Positions 20,834-33,201 of a stretch of DNA of 64,000 bases are shown here, piece by piece (position 1 is the first letter of the stretch; every line of letters starts with the position of its first letter). The stretch comes from Gnetum montanum. Its lineage: Eukaryota; Streptophyta; Gnetopsida; Gnetales; Gnetaceae. The position numbers were made by a program, and so were the translations under genes. The stretch covers positions 304,077-368,076 of the forward strand of contig MNCI01003767.1 of assembly GCA_015680685.1 (NCBI GenBank), read 5' to 3'. Below the pieces are notes generated by a model that did not search any database, had not been told where the DNA came from, and was given only the letters and a program-made list of their open reading frames with translations.

Positions 20834-21922
20834 TGAGGATTATTAAACTTAGAAGGAGGGGATGAATAAGTTTTCTAAATTGAAATTATTTTGGCAAAGC
20901 ACACATACCAAATTTAACATGATTCCCCAACTTGGGTAGTCCATAGTCAGAGGATAGATCACGAGCACACCACCAGACTTTCTTGCTCTCAAATGTCGTT
21001 TGAAGGATACCATGCCCTATACAAGATCTAAGCTCTACTTTGGAGTGTTGTGATGCTGCATCAAACACTCAACCTTGCAAGGTCCTGAGAAGCTTAGAAT
21101 GTGGTTTCTAGGCTTCCATAACCTTTACAATCTTGAGCTCTACTCTTGAGTGTTTTGGTGCTACACCAACACTTAATCCTATAGGATCCCAACAAGCTCA
21201 AGTAAGATGCTTTCTCATAAGAAGGAAATCAACCCTACAGGGTAGCAAGTGAGAAAAACAATTACAAGGGATGAATGCAACTTAATTTATTAATCCTTGC
21301 TGCTTGAGGTACAACACACTTTACAATGGACAAAATATAATACAATGAGGAGCAACAATGATTACAATGATTGTCAAAATATTACACAATGATTGTACAA
21401 AGACTTGCATATTTTCCAACGTGTATAATGTCTTCTTATAGCTATTATGTTTCCAAATCTATCTTGAAACTCATGCAATGACTAGCTAACGATCATGAAA
21501 GAAATCTTCTTCATGGCTAATACATCTTTCTACATTTGGTCTTCATTCTAGAAAGATGTCTTTGTCTAGTGAAATATGTCTTTGTCTAGTGAAATATGTC
21601 TTTCTAAAACTAGCCTACATTTTATGAAGTTTTCTTTGTCTAGTGAAGATGTCTTTGCCTAATGAAAGAAGTCTATTATTTTTTAGAGATGTCTTTGCCT
21701 ATGCTACCTTCAATTCTTCCAAGACATCTACTATTTCTTAGAGACATCTTTCTTCATCTTCATTTGTCCTTTGAAATCTCTATTCCTTGTCCATGTTCAT
21801 CAAGCTTCCGCAACCCTTCTTATCTTGATCTAAGTTTTCTTGTCCTACATACAATAAAATTCACACACACACACAAACTTGTCTTCCATTTTTCATAACA
21901 TTTTGACATACAAAAAGGTCCA
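20834..21922 (-). repeat. copia 5' LTR with iMet PBS at 20815-20832
   Basis: The minus strand ends ...AATCCTCA, then AG, then TGGTATCAGAAACTAG, an excellent iMet PBS (canonical TGGTATCAGAGC). U3 contains AGATGTCT/AGACATCT repeats (about 21550-21760) and tandem GTCTAGTGAAATAT copies, and the LTR has a CA microsatellite near 21862. By eye it is close to 17260-18337. Confidence 0.85.
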
Positions 21923-23132
21923 TAGCGGTCTAGTGAGTAACTAAGTAGTGAACCCACCATGGCTCTAGGATCTGACTTTCCATGGTGTGCTTATTGAAGA
22001 TGAACATAATATTTTTTTCTATATGAATGAATATGTGAGATTGATAATTCCATATTTTAAAATTAAAATTTAATTCAAGAAATGTATTTAAAAGCCATAG
22101 TTAGAATTTTGTTAATAATATAAACATAGTATGAAACTTCTATCCATAATAATTTTGACACTTAAGCATCATTTAACATATATCTTATCATCTCAATTAT
22201 TTGTCTATTTTTCCTTTCTATAAAACCATTTTGTTACAATTTATATGATCTTGTGAATTCTTTTTTTATACCATGCTCATCACAATATTATTTTAATTCA
22301 TTAGAAACCTATGCTCCACCATCATCAGATCTTAGAATAATTATCTTAACATTCTTTTTGTTTTTAGTTCTTATTTTGAAATGCTTAAATTCTTTTAAAA
22401 CTTGTACTTTTAGGACCATTTCATAAAGCTAAGTCATTCAATTAAAATCATCAATAAACATAACAAACTATTTTTGATTTATTATTTCTTACAATGAAAA
22501 GGATTCACATATATCTAAATGTATTATCTTAAGTGGTCTTGTAATCTTAATCTCACGATGTCTTGTAAATGGTAGAAGATGCATTTTTCCAAACTTAAAA
22601 GGGGCATAATCAAGTATTTCTTTTTTTATCAAACTTGAAAATATTTATATAAAACTTATACCTCTTCTTTGACATTTTTTTTATTAACATGCTCAAGTAT
22701 TAAATGTCATTTTCTTAGTATATTTTTATTTTCCATCACATACATTCTTTCAACTTTATGATCCACCAACTTCATTATACCATTATATGCCACATCATAG
22801 GCCACGGTAACACTGTAATGATGCATCATACAATATGACATGCCATGCTTATTTTTCTCAAATTTAACATTTAAATCCTAATTTATTAATTGGAATAATG
22901 AAATTAAAGTCATGGAAATTCTTTGTTATAACAAACTTCTTTTAATTTTAATTTGAAGATTGTTATATCCTTACTTTTAATAATTTTAATCAACCAATCA
23001 CCTCAATTCCTACATAGTGTGAATTAGATATGTTCTTTACATTTATCAATAATGATAAATTTCTCGTAAAATGACATGAGGCTCTAGAATCAATATAGAA
23101 AAAATTATCTAAAGTGCCATTTATAATGAGAG
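21923..23132 (-). pseudogene. host copia protease and integrase
   Basis: From high to low coordinates: the protease reads FFYIDSRASCHFTRN (Asp kept; the usual DSGA is DSRA, near 23090), then a degraded GAG-preintegrase part. Integrase follows with MHLLPF, FVMFIDDFN (22458-22444), ILRSDDGGA, YCDEHGIKKEF, QNGFIERKNRQI and MIRYMLNDA, matching copia D-D-E integrase (D in FIDDF, D in SDDGG, E in IERKNR). It ends at 21922 where the second copia entered, and RT resumes at 17259. Confidence 0.75.
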
Positions 23133-23960
23133 TGATGAGTGGCGAGGTACCCCTACACTCAACCGTATGAATACGAGCGTAGCACACACGATCTGATCGA
23201 ACTTTGTAGACTAAGTGCCTACATGCCTTATGGAACACTTAAGGTTAACTATTTGTTATCTTCCCAGACTTACTTGTAGTTGTCATGGTTGTATGGTTAA
23301 GTAAGTCTGAGGTATATGATTTTTATGTATTTTCAATTTTATCTCCTATGTTGATAAGATGAAGGGTAAAGAGACTAATTAACTAACTTTAACTAACTAA
23401 CTAAGCCTGAATTAACCTAGCATCAGCATCCGTTCCCACTTACCGTTCACACCCTGAACCAATGCAACGTTGGTTACCAAACACTAATCATTGCTGGAAT
23501 CACCAAGCGTAACGCACGTGCTCATACTGAGGCACTTAACTAGGAGAGAAGGGTTGAGAGAGATTTAATTACTAATAAAGTGATTAAATGATAAACAATA
23601 AATAACAATAAATAAAGTCCTATTTAGCCTATTCCATGCACTGCAAGGTTTATCCAAGAAGTTCATCTTTATTATCATACACAAACATGTGTTCAGGTAC
23701 AATATTTGCTCGAATAAAGATCCATTCACTTTGGAGCTTCTACTGTAGGCACATGGAAAATATTCTATCTCTGGAGGGATCAAACTGCTAGAGTTTCACT
23801 ACGGTCTAGGCCTAGAATGAGAAACAAGGGAGAGCTGCCTCTTATTTGTAGATATGACGGTGCACTACGATATTGCGTACGCGATATCACGGGGGATGCG
23901 ATATCACAGCGGACACGATATTGCATACGCAATATTGCGGCCCACGTGAGCATCCCATCA
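23133..23960 (-). mobile_element. solo LTR of the Athila-like family
   Basis: It is bounded by TGATGAGTGGCGAGG (23133) and CCCATCA (23960), and both sides return directly to copia sequence with no PBS or internal region. The flanking 5-mers are GAGAG (23128-23132) and GAAAG (23961-23965), a 4/5 match that fits a target-site duplication. It keeps GATATC repeats (about 23870-23935). It arose by LTR-LTR recombination after inserting between copia protease and gag. Confidence 0.8.
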
Positions 23961-24770
23961 GAAAGAATTAAAGTGCATGGTGAAAGGTTGAACCTCATCC
24001 TTTATGACATTAGCAGTCGTAGGCTTCGATTCAAATTATCTTTCATTCTTCTTGTTTAACTTTTTCATCCAATTTTTACAAACTTATTCATCCATATTTT
24101 TTTTATGATCTTAGCTTTAGGATTATTAGGATTATCATAACAATTATCTATGTAATGAATACCTTTATTTTTACAAATATGATAATACCTATATACTCTT
24201 TGTATGTTTTAGTTTTCTTCTAATTTCACCACCATTACTTGAGAATTTGGTTCCATTGAGACATGCATTCATATTTGATTCTTCTTCAAGGATCTTTATG
24301 CATAACTCCATCATGGTGTAGGTCCTACCATTCCTCATCATTTCTTAAAAGATATCATATAATGGTGATAGTTCCTTAAGAATAAAAAACTTTATTATTT
24401 CATTTGATAATCTTACACCTTAAGCTTGAAATCTAGCCTACAGTGTTAATAATTTATGAATGAGGGTGATCATTGGTTTACCTTCTTTTAAATAAAGAAA
24501 ATTTAATTCTTTATAAAGGAATACCAACTTTGATTCATTCTTAATTTCAAATGTGACCTCTAACATTTTCCACATTTTGTATGTAGAATCCCATTTCTTC
24601 ACCAATTGAAAAAATTCATCAAAGATAGTTAATGTAATCAACATTTGCATCATCTTATTATTTTCATCCACCATGGTAGTTTCTAAAAGGATTGCTTTAA
24701 ACCATTTCCTCACAATAGAAATCTGAGTTGAAGTTTTCATATGTAATAATTTGAGGCTTTTAACACTTGA
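23961..24770 (-). pseudogene. host copia gag
   Basis: 24740-24438 reads VRKWFKAILLETTMV, WDSTYKMWKMLEVTFEIKNES and LYKELNFLYLKEGKPMITLI, then further down FFILKELSPLYDIF and MELCIKILEEE, the typical copia Gag UBN2 order. A degenerate zinc knuckle (YYHICKNKGIHYIDNC) lies near 24190-24140. Its 3' neighbour was protease before the solo LTR separated them. No 5' LTR is recognised upstream. Confidence 0.7.
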
Positions 24771-25289
24771 CTTTCAAATAATGGGATATAGAATTTAACT
24801 CTCATTATGGTTATTTCTTAGTTTTGATTAAATGGTTACTTACCAACCTACTTTCATACCATATGAATTTTATAAGATCAATGATGGATAATCCAATAGT
24901 GACAGACTTAAAGAGGAGAGGACTAAGACACATCAAATACCTCAATCTTAATATTTTAGATACATGAAGCATTACATCAAATAGAACAACCAATCACAAC
25001 CATAGCTAATAGTTATAACTAAGTATTAATAATTAAACTAATAATGTTAATCAAATAAGAAAAAATGGCATCACATCATGGTGGTGTGGGTACATAACAT
25101 TCAAGGTGTGCTATGGTAAAATCAATAAAGTATCAATACAACCCATAATGAAAATTTTATAAAAAAATTAATATCTTTAAAACCCATGAAGGCCCTTAAG
25201 GTGATGGATTGTACTTCCATGTAACAAACTTGATTAGCAACCTACTAGTTTAAAGGTTCTACTAGTCATTGATGGACTGTTCAAGAGAA
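24771..25289. other. no feature recognised
   Basis: AT-rich. It probably holds the decayed 5' end of the host copia and the start of the next gypsy fragment. I see no clear LTR end or PBS. Confidence 0.35.
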
Positions 25290-25692
25290 TGCATGTTATT
25301 AGGGGATTGTAATATTCAATAGAGTAAGTTCTTTCTTACTTTCAATGACTATTATATTCCTTCACAGAATGTAAAGACTAAAGTGGATGAGTTCTATCAC
25401 CTCTACCAATTAAATTAGATCTTGTCTAAGTATGATTACAAGTTTTCAAAGCTACGTATGTAAGTCTCTCATATATAATTAGATGAAAAGACTAGGATAA
25501 ACTATTTCATCTATGATCTTCATGTTTTCATTAAGAATTTCTTACTTCCCTTCCATATTCATGCATATGAGGATTCATCTATTCATGTGCTAAACTTATT
25601 ATGTAGTTAGTTGGTGAAGGTAGCACATTGCAATCATTCTTAGGAAAGGTACCAAATCTTTTTTAGAAAATATGATGCATCTACGTAGGCTT
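25290..25692 (+). pseudogene. gypsy gag capsid fragment, left half
   Basis: The plus strand reads FNDYYIPSQNVKTKVDEFYHLYQLN, LSKYDYKFSKLR, DEKTRINYFIYDLHVFIKNF and LVKVAHCNHS. This is the gypsy Gag pattern 'F...Y.P...K..EF..L.Q......EY...F..L...' followed by 'E....F..GL...I'. It is cut at 25692 by a copia LTR and resumes at 31716 with the zinc-knuckle region. Confidence 0.6.
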
Positions 25693-27022
25693 TGAGGATC
25701 ACTAAACTTAGCAAGAAGGGATGAATAAGTTCCCCAAATTAAAAATTCTTTAAAACAAAGCACACACCAAAATTAACACAGTTCCTTAACGTAGGTAGTC
25801 CACACTCTAAGGGTAGATTTCTTACATACCTCTAAACTTGGTTTCTTCAAAAATGTATTTTAGAGGACACCACAACCTTTATAATATTTGAGCTTTTCTA
25901 TGGAGAGTTTCATCACTCTAAAATCTCTCAACTCTGCAAGGTCCCAACAAGCTAAAAATGTGATTTGAAGGATATCACACCCTGTACAAGCTCGAAGCTC
26001 TTCTCCAGAGTGACTAGATGCCATGAATCCACTCAACCCCACAAGGTTTCTAAAAGCTTAGAATGTGGTTTTCAGAATCCCACAACCTTTACAACTTGAG
26101 CTCCACTCCAGAGTGTTGTGGCACTACACCAACACTCAATCCCGTAGGATCCTAAAAAGCTCAAGAATAATGCCTTCTCACAAGAAGCACATCAACCATG
26201 TAGGGCAGCAAAAGATAAACAAAAATTACAAGGAAAGGGTGCAACTAATTTTGCTAATTCTTGCACTTTGAGTACAACACACTTTGACCTCTTACAAAAA
26301 TACAAAAGATAGTATAATGACATACAAGAATAATAGAATGATGTATACAATGATTGCTTATTATTGATACTTGATAGTTCACAATGCTTGCACATTTTGC
26401 GATGGAAAGAAGTCTTCTTATAGCCAATATGTTTTTGAAATCACCACAAAGTTCATGCAATGGCTATCTAAGGATTACTAAAGATGTCTTATTTGAGATT
26501 GAGACATTTTTCTACATCTAACCTTCATTTTGGAAAGACGTCTTTTCCATAGGAAAGACATCATTATGGAGACATCTTCATGAAGGCATCTTTCTCACCA
26601 GAAAGATGTCTATAGTTTTTCAAAGACATCATCTTCTGAGCAACCTTCAACTCAGCCAAGACATATGTTGTTTCTTGGAGATGTCTTTACTTGATAGTAT
26701 AGATATGATATTTTTGCAAGAAATCTTCACTAATTCTCCTCTTTAACCAAGATGTTTATTATTGAGAGACATATTTATTTGATGGGAGATGTCTATTATT
26801 TCTTGGAGACATCTTTCTACCATAAGTTCTTCTACACTTGAGGCTTCCCTTTGTTCACTAGAGATGAGCTTTAAAGTCTTCATCTTTTGTCCATGCTCTT
26901 TGAACTCCCACATGCTTTCTTGAAACCTTGTAGATGTCCCAATCCAAGTTCTTTTCTTACAAATACAACAACCACACAAACATCAATGTACTCCATTTTA
27001 CGTTTTGACATACCAAAAGGTA
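25693..27022 (-). repeat. copia 3' LTR (about 1.3 kb form)
   Basis: It has TGAGGATCACTAAAC at 25693 and CATACCAAAAGGTA at its other end. It is about 250 bp longer than the LTRs at 17260 and 20834, with extra internal repeats of a segment containing CTCAACCC..CAAGG. U3 has at least six AGATGTCT/AGACATCT sites between 26480 and 26820. Confidence 0.75.
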
Positions 27023-29079
27023 AAAATTCTTTCCCTTTTTGGTGATGTTCAAAACTTAAGAAAATGGGTTGGTAAACATGTAAACATCCAAATATTGAAA
27101 ACTATTCTCTCCCCCTGTTTGAATAGCATCAAAAAGGATAAAGCACATAAACCTATCTCTAAAGAGATATCATAAAAGAGTAACATCATATAGTATGCAT
27201 GACCAATATCACAAAAATAACTCTCCCCCTTATTGGATATGAATAGAAACGATAGTGCACAAAAATGAAGACATATAAATTCCAATATTTCTCATGATAT
27301 TAGTTTAAATATATCTTCCAGATCCCAATGGTGCTCAATCATAGCCATACCATAGTCACAAATGATATCCATAGTAGCACAATCTTCAGCCAAATATATT
27401 TCCAAGTACATACATACTTAACATTTTAAAGATATATCATTTTTTAGATAAATAAATTTGTAAGATATCTATATTAATCGCAAGTATCTTGGGGAAGTTT
27501 AAGGTATATTATCCAATCATTTTCAAAAACTCCATAAAAGGCCTTCATAATAGAAATATGAGTACTTATTGCTTCAATTTAGTCCATTTTAACAAGAGAC
27601 AGCTTAAGTAGTCAAGAGAAGATATATTCATAACATACTTTATTACCATATAGACACAAACATTTAGCGAAGGGAGAAAATTAGTTAAAGAGTACACATT
27701 CCTAAGTATTGAGTTCATAGGTTGATGATGAAGATCTACATTTCATTAAGAGCTACCATGTATTGTTCAAAAAACAAAGTTAAAATGAATGAGCCACAAC
27801 TAATCCAAACACAACTAAAAAAAGCCTTTCAATAATGTCCAAGATAATTTAAAACTAGATCCAAAGACCAAAGATTGAGCATTTAGGATCAAGTAACCTC
27901 TCTATTTGAATCACTTATTCCATTAAAATCTATATCTCATGATTCTATATTCATCCAATATTCTCTTACTTGTAAAAAATCAATAAAAGGATAAGGAATA
28001 GCAATTTCATGATAGGTGAATAAAAACATGCATATTTAGCTTTTACAACAAAGCAACGCATCAAACACAACCAATCATCTTTTTATGCAAAACCAAAATT
28101 CATAAACTAACATATGATAATCATGTTAATAGAAAATATATATATATACACCTCATTTCTTACCAAAAGAGATCATGAACACCAAATGATCATTGAATAC
28201 TTTACCATCCTCTTAATTGAATAATCCTTTTGTTGCTCATTTTCAGCAGTGGATTTTGGAGTGGGATTGTCTTTTGGACAATTTCTCAAAAGACTCCCCC
28301 CACATTGGTTGCCTATAGGATGAAAATTGTTGAAGAAGTACATGCTTCCCCTACATACATGCTTGCATTTCTTCCTTTTATCATAATGCATTTTTTGTAG
28401 AGGGATTTGTATTCTCCCTTGAGTGTTTTAAGATCTTCATGCTACATAGAAATTATAAGATCAAGTGTTGAGACTAAGGTCTTCCATTAGTCAATCCTTT
28501 TGAAATTTTTATTTTCTCAAAATATACATGAGTTACATTAAAGGTAACAATTCAAATGCTTCAATTATCAAAAATTTTCTAAAAGTAATTGTGCTTCATA
28601 ATTTCGAAGGAAAGCAATACTACCATATCATATGGAACACAATAAAAATATTTTTAACCAACAATGAATGTTCAACAAAAGGGATTTTGATCCATGAATT
28701 ACATTCAAGGGTTTTAAACTATTTGAAATCAATACATTCTAGCTAAGAATCCAAAATATGATTTATCAATAAAAGCTTTAAAAGTACAACAAGCTTCCAT
28801 AAACTAATGTAGTCTAATCTTATCAACTCAAGGTATAAAGCTTATAACTATTGTTACCATTACTCACCTTGCTTGCTAAGAAGAATGAAGGTTCCTAGTA
28901 AGCTAGAGAATGAGATCACTTGTTTGGGTTTCTCTTCTCACACAAACTTCATTGATATCCAAGGCTTGGCTCTCCTTTTTGAATTTGTTAGTGAGAACCT
29001 TTTCATTCTCATGCTCCCTCTTTTTGACTCTACATATTTTCTTGACTTCTTTGTGATCTATCCTCCAATCCTTTTTTCC
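27023..29079. other. copia interior without recognised coding
   Basis: Apart from the PPT at 27023-27040 I find no protein motif on either strand. 27050-28150 is AT-rich, and 28770-29079 has T-rich plus-strand frames of no clear meaning. Protease, integrase and RT should be here and are deleted. Confidence 0.5.
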
Positions 29080-29640
29080 CTACATAAATTCCTTTCTTAG
29101 TGCATTTTGATAATACCAAGGAGTCTTGTGATATGACCAAGTGTTCATATGGTAAAACTTTAAATTGCACTTCCATTTTTTATGCCCAAACTTATTATAA
29201 TAATAACATCTAATCCTCCTATTGTAGTAAGAGTGATTAGAATGATTAAATCTTTGAGGAGTCTTTTGATAGATAGGAGCTTCTTCCAATGTAGTACCCT
29301 TACTCCAGAGATTTATTTAGATGGGATGAAGGTTGTGTAGGTTCTTCTTCTTGGGAATAGCATCCAAGTCCACTTTTATCTTGTGGACATTTTCCTTATC
29401 CAAGAACCATTCGAATGGACTCTTTCCTCTTAACTAGCCTCTCATTCACAAGCTTTACATTTGCAATTTCTTTCTTAGCCTTCTCATAAGACAAGGTTAG
29501 ATTTTTATTCTCATCCCTCAAGTTTGAGATTTCTTTTGTAATATTAGAAATTGTTATATTTAATAAGAAAATTTCTTGAGCCTTTGTTTTAACTTGCTTG
29601 TTCAACTTTGTACAAATATTTTGAAAAGATAAAAGTTCAT
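29080..29640 (-). pseudogene. copia gag C-terminus: coiled coil and second zinc knuckle
   Basis: Reading downward, a heptad-like Lys/Glu/Asn-rich helix (ITKEISNLRDENKNLTLSY, EKAKKEIANVKLVNERL) leads to GKCPQDKSGLG, a landmark of Sire/Maximus-type copia Gag, and then CYYYNKFGHKKWKC at 29208-29167, a CCHC knuckle with its second Cys changed to Tyr. Two knuckles around a coiled coil is the usual layout in that copia lineage. Confidence 0.65.
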
Positions 29641-29659
29641 TACATAATAAAGCATACCT

Positions 29660-30286
29660 CTAATCCTCATTAAGTTCATCATCTAAGGTGTTAGCACCAT
29701 CATCAGTGAGAGCCATATAGATAAGGTGTGAATCCTTTGCATTGTCCTCCACCTCTTCTTCACTTTTCTCTCCATCATCCCAACATGAGTAGAAGTTGAT
29801 CTTTCTCATCTCCTCATCATTTCTATTCTTTTGTTGTAACCTACCATTACTAGGACATTTAGAGACCACATGGCCTCTTCCAACACATACCAAGCATTCT
29901 ATTGAAGATGAATCAAAATTAAAACTTGAAAATTATTTACCTCTTTCCTTACCTTCAAAGCTCTTACTCATTTGCTTAATCACATTGGTTACTTTTTAAA
30001 TCTCATATTTAAGGTCTGAGTTCTCTTTCTTATGATAAAAACATTCATCATTAAGAACTTTCATTTTTATTTCCTTGGCATGTAAATCATCTTTTATCTT
30101 AATGCATAAATTTTGGAAATAAAGAATTTCATGGCAAAATATCCCATACCATTCTTCAAAGGAAACATCATTTAGATTGTCATGAGTTTTATCAACTTTA
30201 CAAGCATAGTTTCCTTTATTTTTGAATGTAAAGAAGGGAATGAGAGATTTACATTTATAACAAAATGTAATATAGAAATTGAGCAC
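29660..30286 (-). pseudogene. copia gag: first zinc knuckle and acidic linker
   Basis: A frame from 30286 (FCYKCKSLIPFF... then NDVSFEEWYGIF) leads to an intact knuckle CLVCVGRGHVVSKC (CX2CX4HX4C) at 29896-29855, then an acidic stretch (DGEKSEEEVEDNAKDSHL, MALTDD). The acidic linker after the first knuckle also fits Sire/Maximus copia Gag. The UBN2 capsid domain that should precede it is missing, although the PBS and LTR lie only about 120 bp away. Confidence 0.6.
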
Positions 30287-30404
30287 ATCAATTGAAGAAG
30301 CACATTAGTCTCTTTGTCTAGATGTGTCTAATGTTGATTATCATTTCCATGTTCAGTCTTGGAGATCGATGTGAAATGCAATAGTATCAAACTTTAATAC
30401 CACT

Positions 30405-31715
30405 TGAGGATCATTGAACTTAGAAAGGGGGATGAATAAGTTTTCCAAATTAAAAATTCTTTGAAATAAAGCACACACCAAAATTAACATGATTTCCCAA
30501 CTTGGGTAGTTCACACTTGGAGGGTAGATTTCTTGCATACCTATGGACTTTGTTTCTTCAAAAATGTGGTTTAGAGGATATGACAACCTTTACAAGATTT
30601 AAGCTTTGCTATAGAGAATTTCATTTATGTGAAATCTCTCAACCCTGAATGATCCTAACAAGTTCAAAATGTTGTTTGAAGGGCACCACATCCTATAAAA
30701 GCTCAAAGCTCCACTCTAGAGTGATTTAATGATATAAATTCACTCAACCCTGCAAGCTTTTAACATGCTTAGAATGTGGTTTCCAAGATCCCACACCATT
30801 TACAACTTGAGCTTCACTCCAAAATGTTGTGGCACTACACCAACACTCAATCTCATAGGATTCTGATAAGCTCAAGGATATTGCCTTCATGCAAGAAGCA
30901 CATCGACCTCATAGGGTAGAAAAAGAGAAATAAAAATTACAAGGATGCAACTAATTTTGCGGATCTGTATACTTTGAGTACAACACAATTTTACCACTTA
31001 CAACAATATAAAAGATAGTACAATGAGGTACAAGAATAATAGAATGATGTATACAATTATTTCTTATTGTTGACACTTGATAGTTCATAATGCTTGTACA
31101 TTTCCTAGTGGAATAATGTCTTCTTATAGCCAATATGTTTACAAAATTACCTTGGACTTCATGCAATAGCTATCTAACAATCACTAGAGACATCTTCGTT
31201 GAGACTGAGATGCCTTTTTGCATCAAACTTTCATTTTGGAAAGATGTATTTGTGGAGATGTGTTGCTGAATATGTCTTTCTCAGTAGAAATATGTTTACT
31301 GTTTTTCATAGTCATCTTCTTATAAGCAACCTTCAACTTGGCCAAGATGTCTCCTATTTCTCGAAGACATCTTTACTCAATAGTAGACATCTACTATTTT
31401 TGCAAGACTCCTTCACTGATTTTCCTTCTCTTCAACCAAGATGTCTTCTATTGAGAGATGTCATTTGATGGAAGATGTCTACTATTTCTTGGAGATGTCT
31501 TTCTACCATAATTTCTTCTACACTTGAGGCTTCCCTTTGATCACCAGAGATGAGCTTTGAAGTCTTCATTCTTTTTCCATGCTCTTTGAACTCTTGCATT
31601 CTTTCTTGAAATCTTGTATATGTCTCAATCCAAGTTGTTTTTTTTACAAACACAACAATCACACAAACATCTGTGTACTTCATTTTTCTTAATGTTTTAA
31701 CATACCAAAAGGTCA
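30405..31715 (-). repeat. copia 5' LTR
   Basis: It pairs with 25693-27022 in length and content. The minus strand ends GATCCTCA, then AG, then TGGTATTAAAG (PBS). The AGATGTCT/AGACATCT cluster lies at about 31190-31510. Confidence 0.8.
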
Positions 31716-32110
31716 ACAAGCTCAACATTTTGAATCTAGTGACAAGTCATAATAGTAGTGGTCTTTAAGTGGTGAAGCCACTTGTGGATCAATTACTTAC
31801 CATGCTTGTAAGAAAGTTAGAAACTTCTAAAGGGATTTGCCACATTACTGTAACTATGGCCAACTAGGTCACAATAACTTCATCTATAAAAATCATTTAA
31901 GCAATAGTGGTTCTCAATAGGATAGTAGACCAAAAGGTAATTAGGATGATGCTAGGATACATGAACATGTGTATGCTTTGATTGACTAGCACATTGATTT
32001 TTTTAACTTATAATATACATTCTTTCACTATAGAATATGATGGATCAATAAAATGGAAGACCATGGATTATGTGAGATGAAACTACTAGGATTATTGTAT
32101 TTAGAACACC
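31716..32110 (+). pseudogene. gypsy gag, right half with zinc knuckle
   Basis: It continues the gag begun at 25290. The plus strand reads HYCNYGQLGHNNF near 31835-31880, a CCHC knuckle lacking its first or last Cys by frame, followed by ARIHEHVYALID, the 'R.VYAL' motif that follows the knuckle in many plant gypsy Gags. Very degraded. Confidence 0.5.
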
Positions 32111-33201
32111 CAACATTGAACAAATATTAAAAATCACTTATGAAATAATAAAGAAGTAATAACACAATGTTAATACATAAATAAAAAATCTTGATTCTCT
32201 TAATTCTCTATGCTATCATGATCTTTAATGATCTTACTTCATCACCTAGTTAGCATGACTTTGATTTCACTTCAATCCACATTAGTTTAACTTTAGTTTG
32301 CTAGTTGAAGCAACTTCTAGATAATGACTATGATGTACTGTAGCTTGCATGAAGTTTCATCTCCTCATCTAAATCATGATTAACATTAAATAAGTAACTA
32401 CTACTATTTACTATGAGTTTTACCAATTTTGAATAAGCCTTTAATGATCAAATTTTCAATTTCTAATGATCTAGATTCTATACAGTCAAGATGGATTGTA
32501 GGTCACATAACCTCATACTAATAAAAGTGATCTTCTAAAAATATATTCATCATGACCTGTTGCAATTCACACCTAGTTACCTCTTCTAGTTTTTCATCAA
32601 TTCTTCTATGTCATGGATGACTACAATGTGCATTGCCTTACATTCAACATAATAATATGTACTATAAGTTACTACAAGTTGCATTAGCTAGTAATTCAAA
32701 TTCCAACCAAGTTTTAGAAATAGTTCACTTGCAAGTTGACTTGGACAAGCTTCATACTATTCCTTTGATGCTTATGTACTCTCTTACTATATTACTCATC
32801 CATCACAAGATATTCCATGGCTAAAAATAGTAAATCAAGTTTCAAGGACTATCAACTACAGGTGGATATCATCCACATGAGGTCATAGCTACCTGCCAAA
32901 ATCATAAAAAATCATTAACAATTAATAATATATAAGCATTATTTCACAACCTAACCTACCCCCAACTAGTTCTTTATCATATCACATAATGATATAAAAT
33001 AGAAAGCAGAAGAATATGCATGAATTAATGGTATAAAAAAGAAAACACATAATTTTGAAAAATGAGAATATATATCATATCATCAAAAACAAGTGGCTAA
33101 ATATAAAAAATAAAGAGAAGGAACAAAGAATATGGGAAAACAAAAAGGGCTCAAGCTACAAGAACTAAGCCTAATAAAGGAGGGGGCTATGGAGCACCAA
33201 A
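32111..33201. other. no gene recognised
   Basis: AT-rich, with broken frames only. It probably contains decayed gypsy pol or internal non-coding sequence. The last 17 bases before 33202 (GGTGCTCCATAGC on the minus strand) resemble a decayed iMet PBS. Confidence 0.35.

Larger units (their letters stand above)
17260..21922 (-). mobile_element. Ty1/copia element nested in another copia
   Basis: Two LTRs of similar length (17260-18337, 20834-21922), iMet PBS next to the upper one, and a purine-rich PPT (AAAAAGGGCAAGATTA, minus strand, 18353-18338) before the lower one define a minus-strand copia. The interior keeps only a gag N-terminus; protease, integrase and RT are gone, replaced by about 2 kb containing a plant-mobile-like fragment. 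The flanks are two halves of an older copia. I could not find a convincing 5-bp target duplication. Confidence 0.75.
25693..31715 (-). mobile_element. non-autonomous Ty1/copia element
   Basis: A minus-strand copia with LTRs at 25693-27022 and 30405-31715, a PBS beside the upper LTR (TGGTATTAAAG, from TGGTATCAGAG) and a PPT beside the lower one (AAAAAGGGAAAGAA). The interior of about 3.4 kb carries only the C-terminal half of gag with two zinc knuckles and a coiled coil; protease, integrase and RT are absent. It interrupts a plus-strand gypsy gag. A clear target duplication was not found. Confidence 0.75.
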
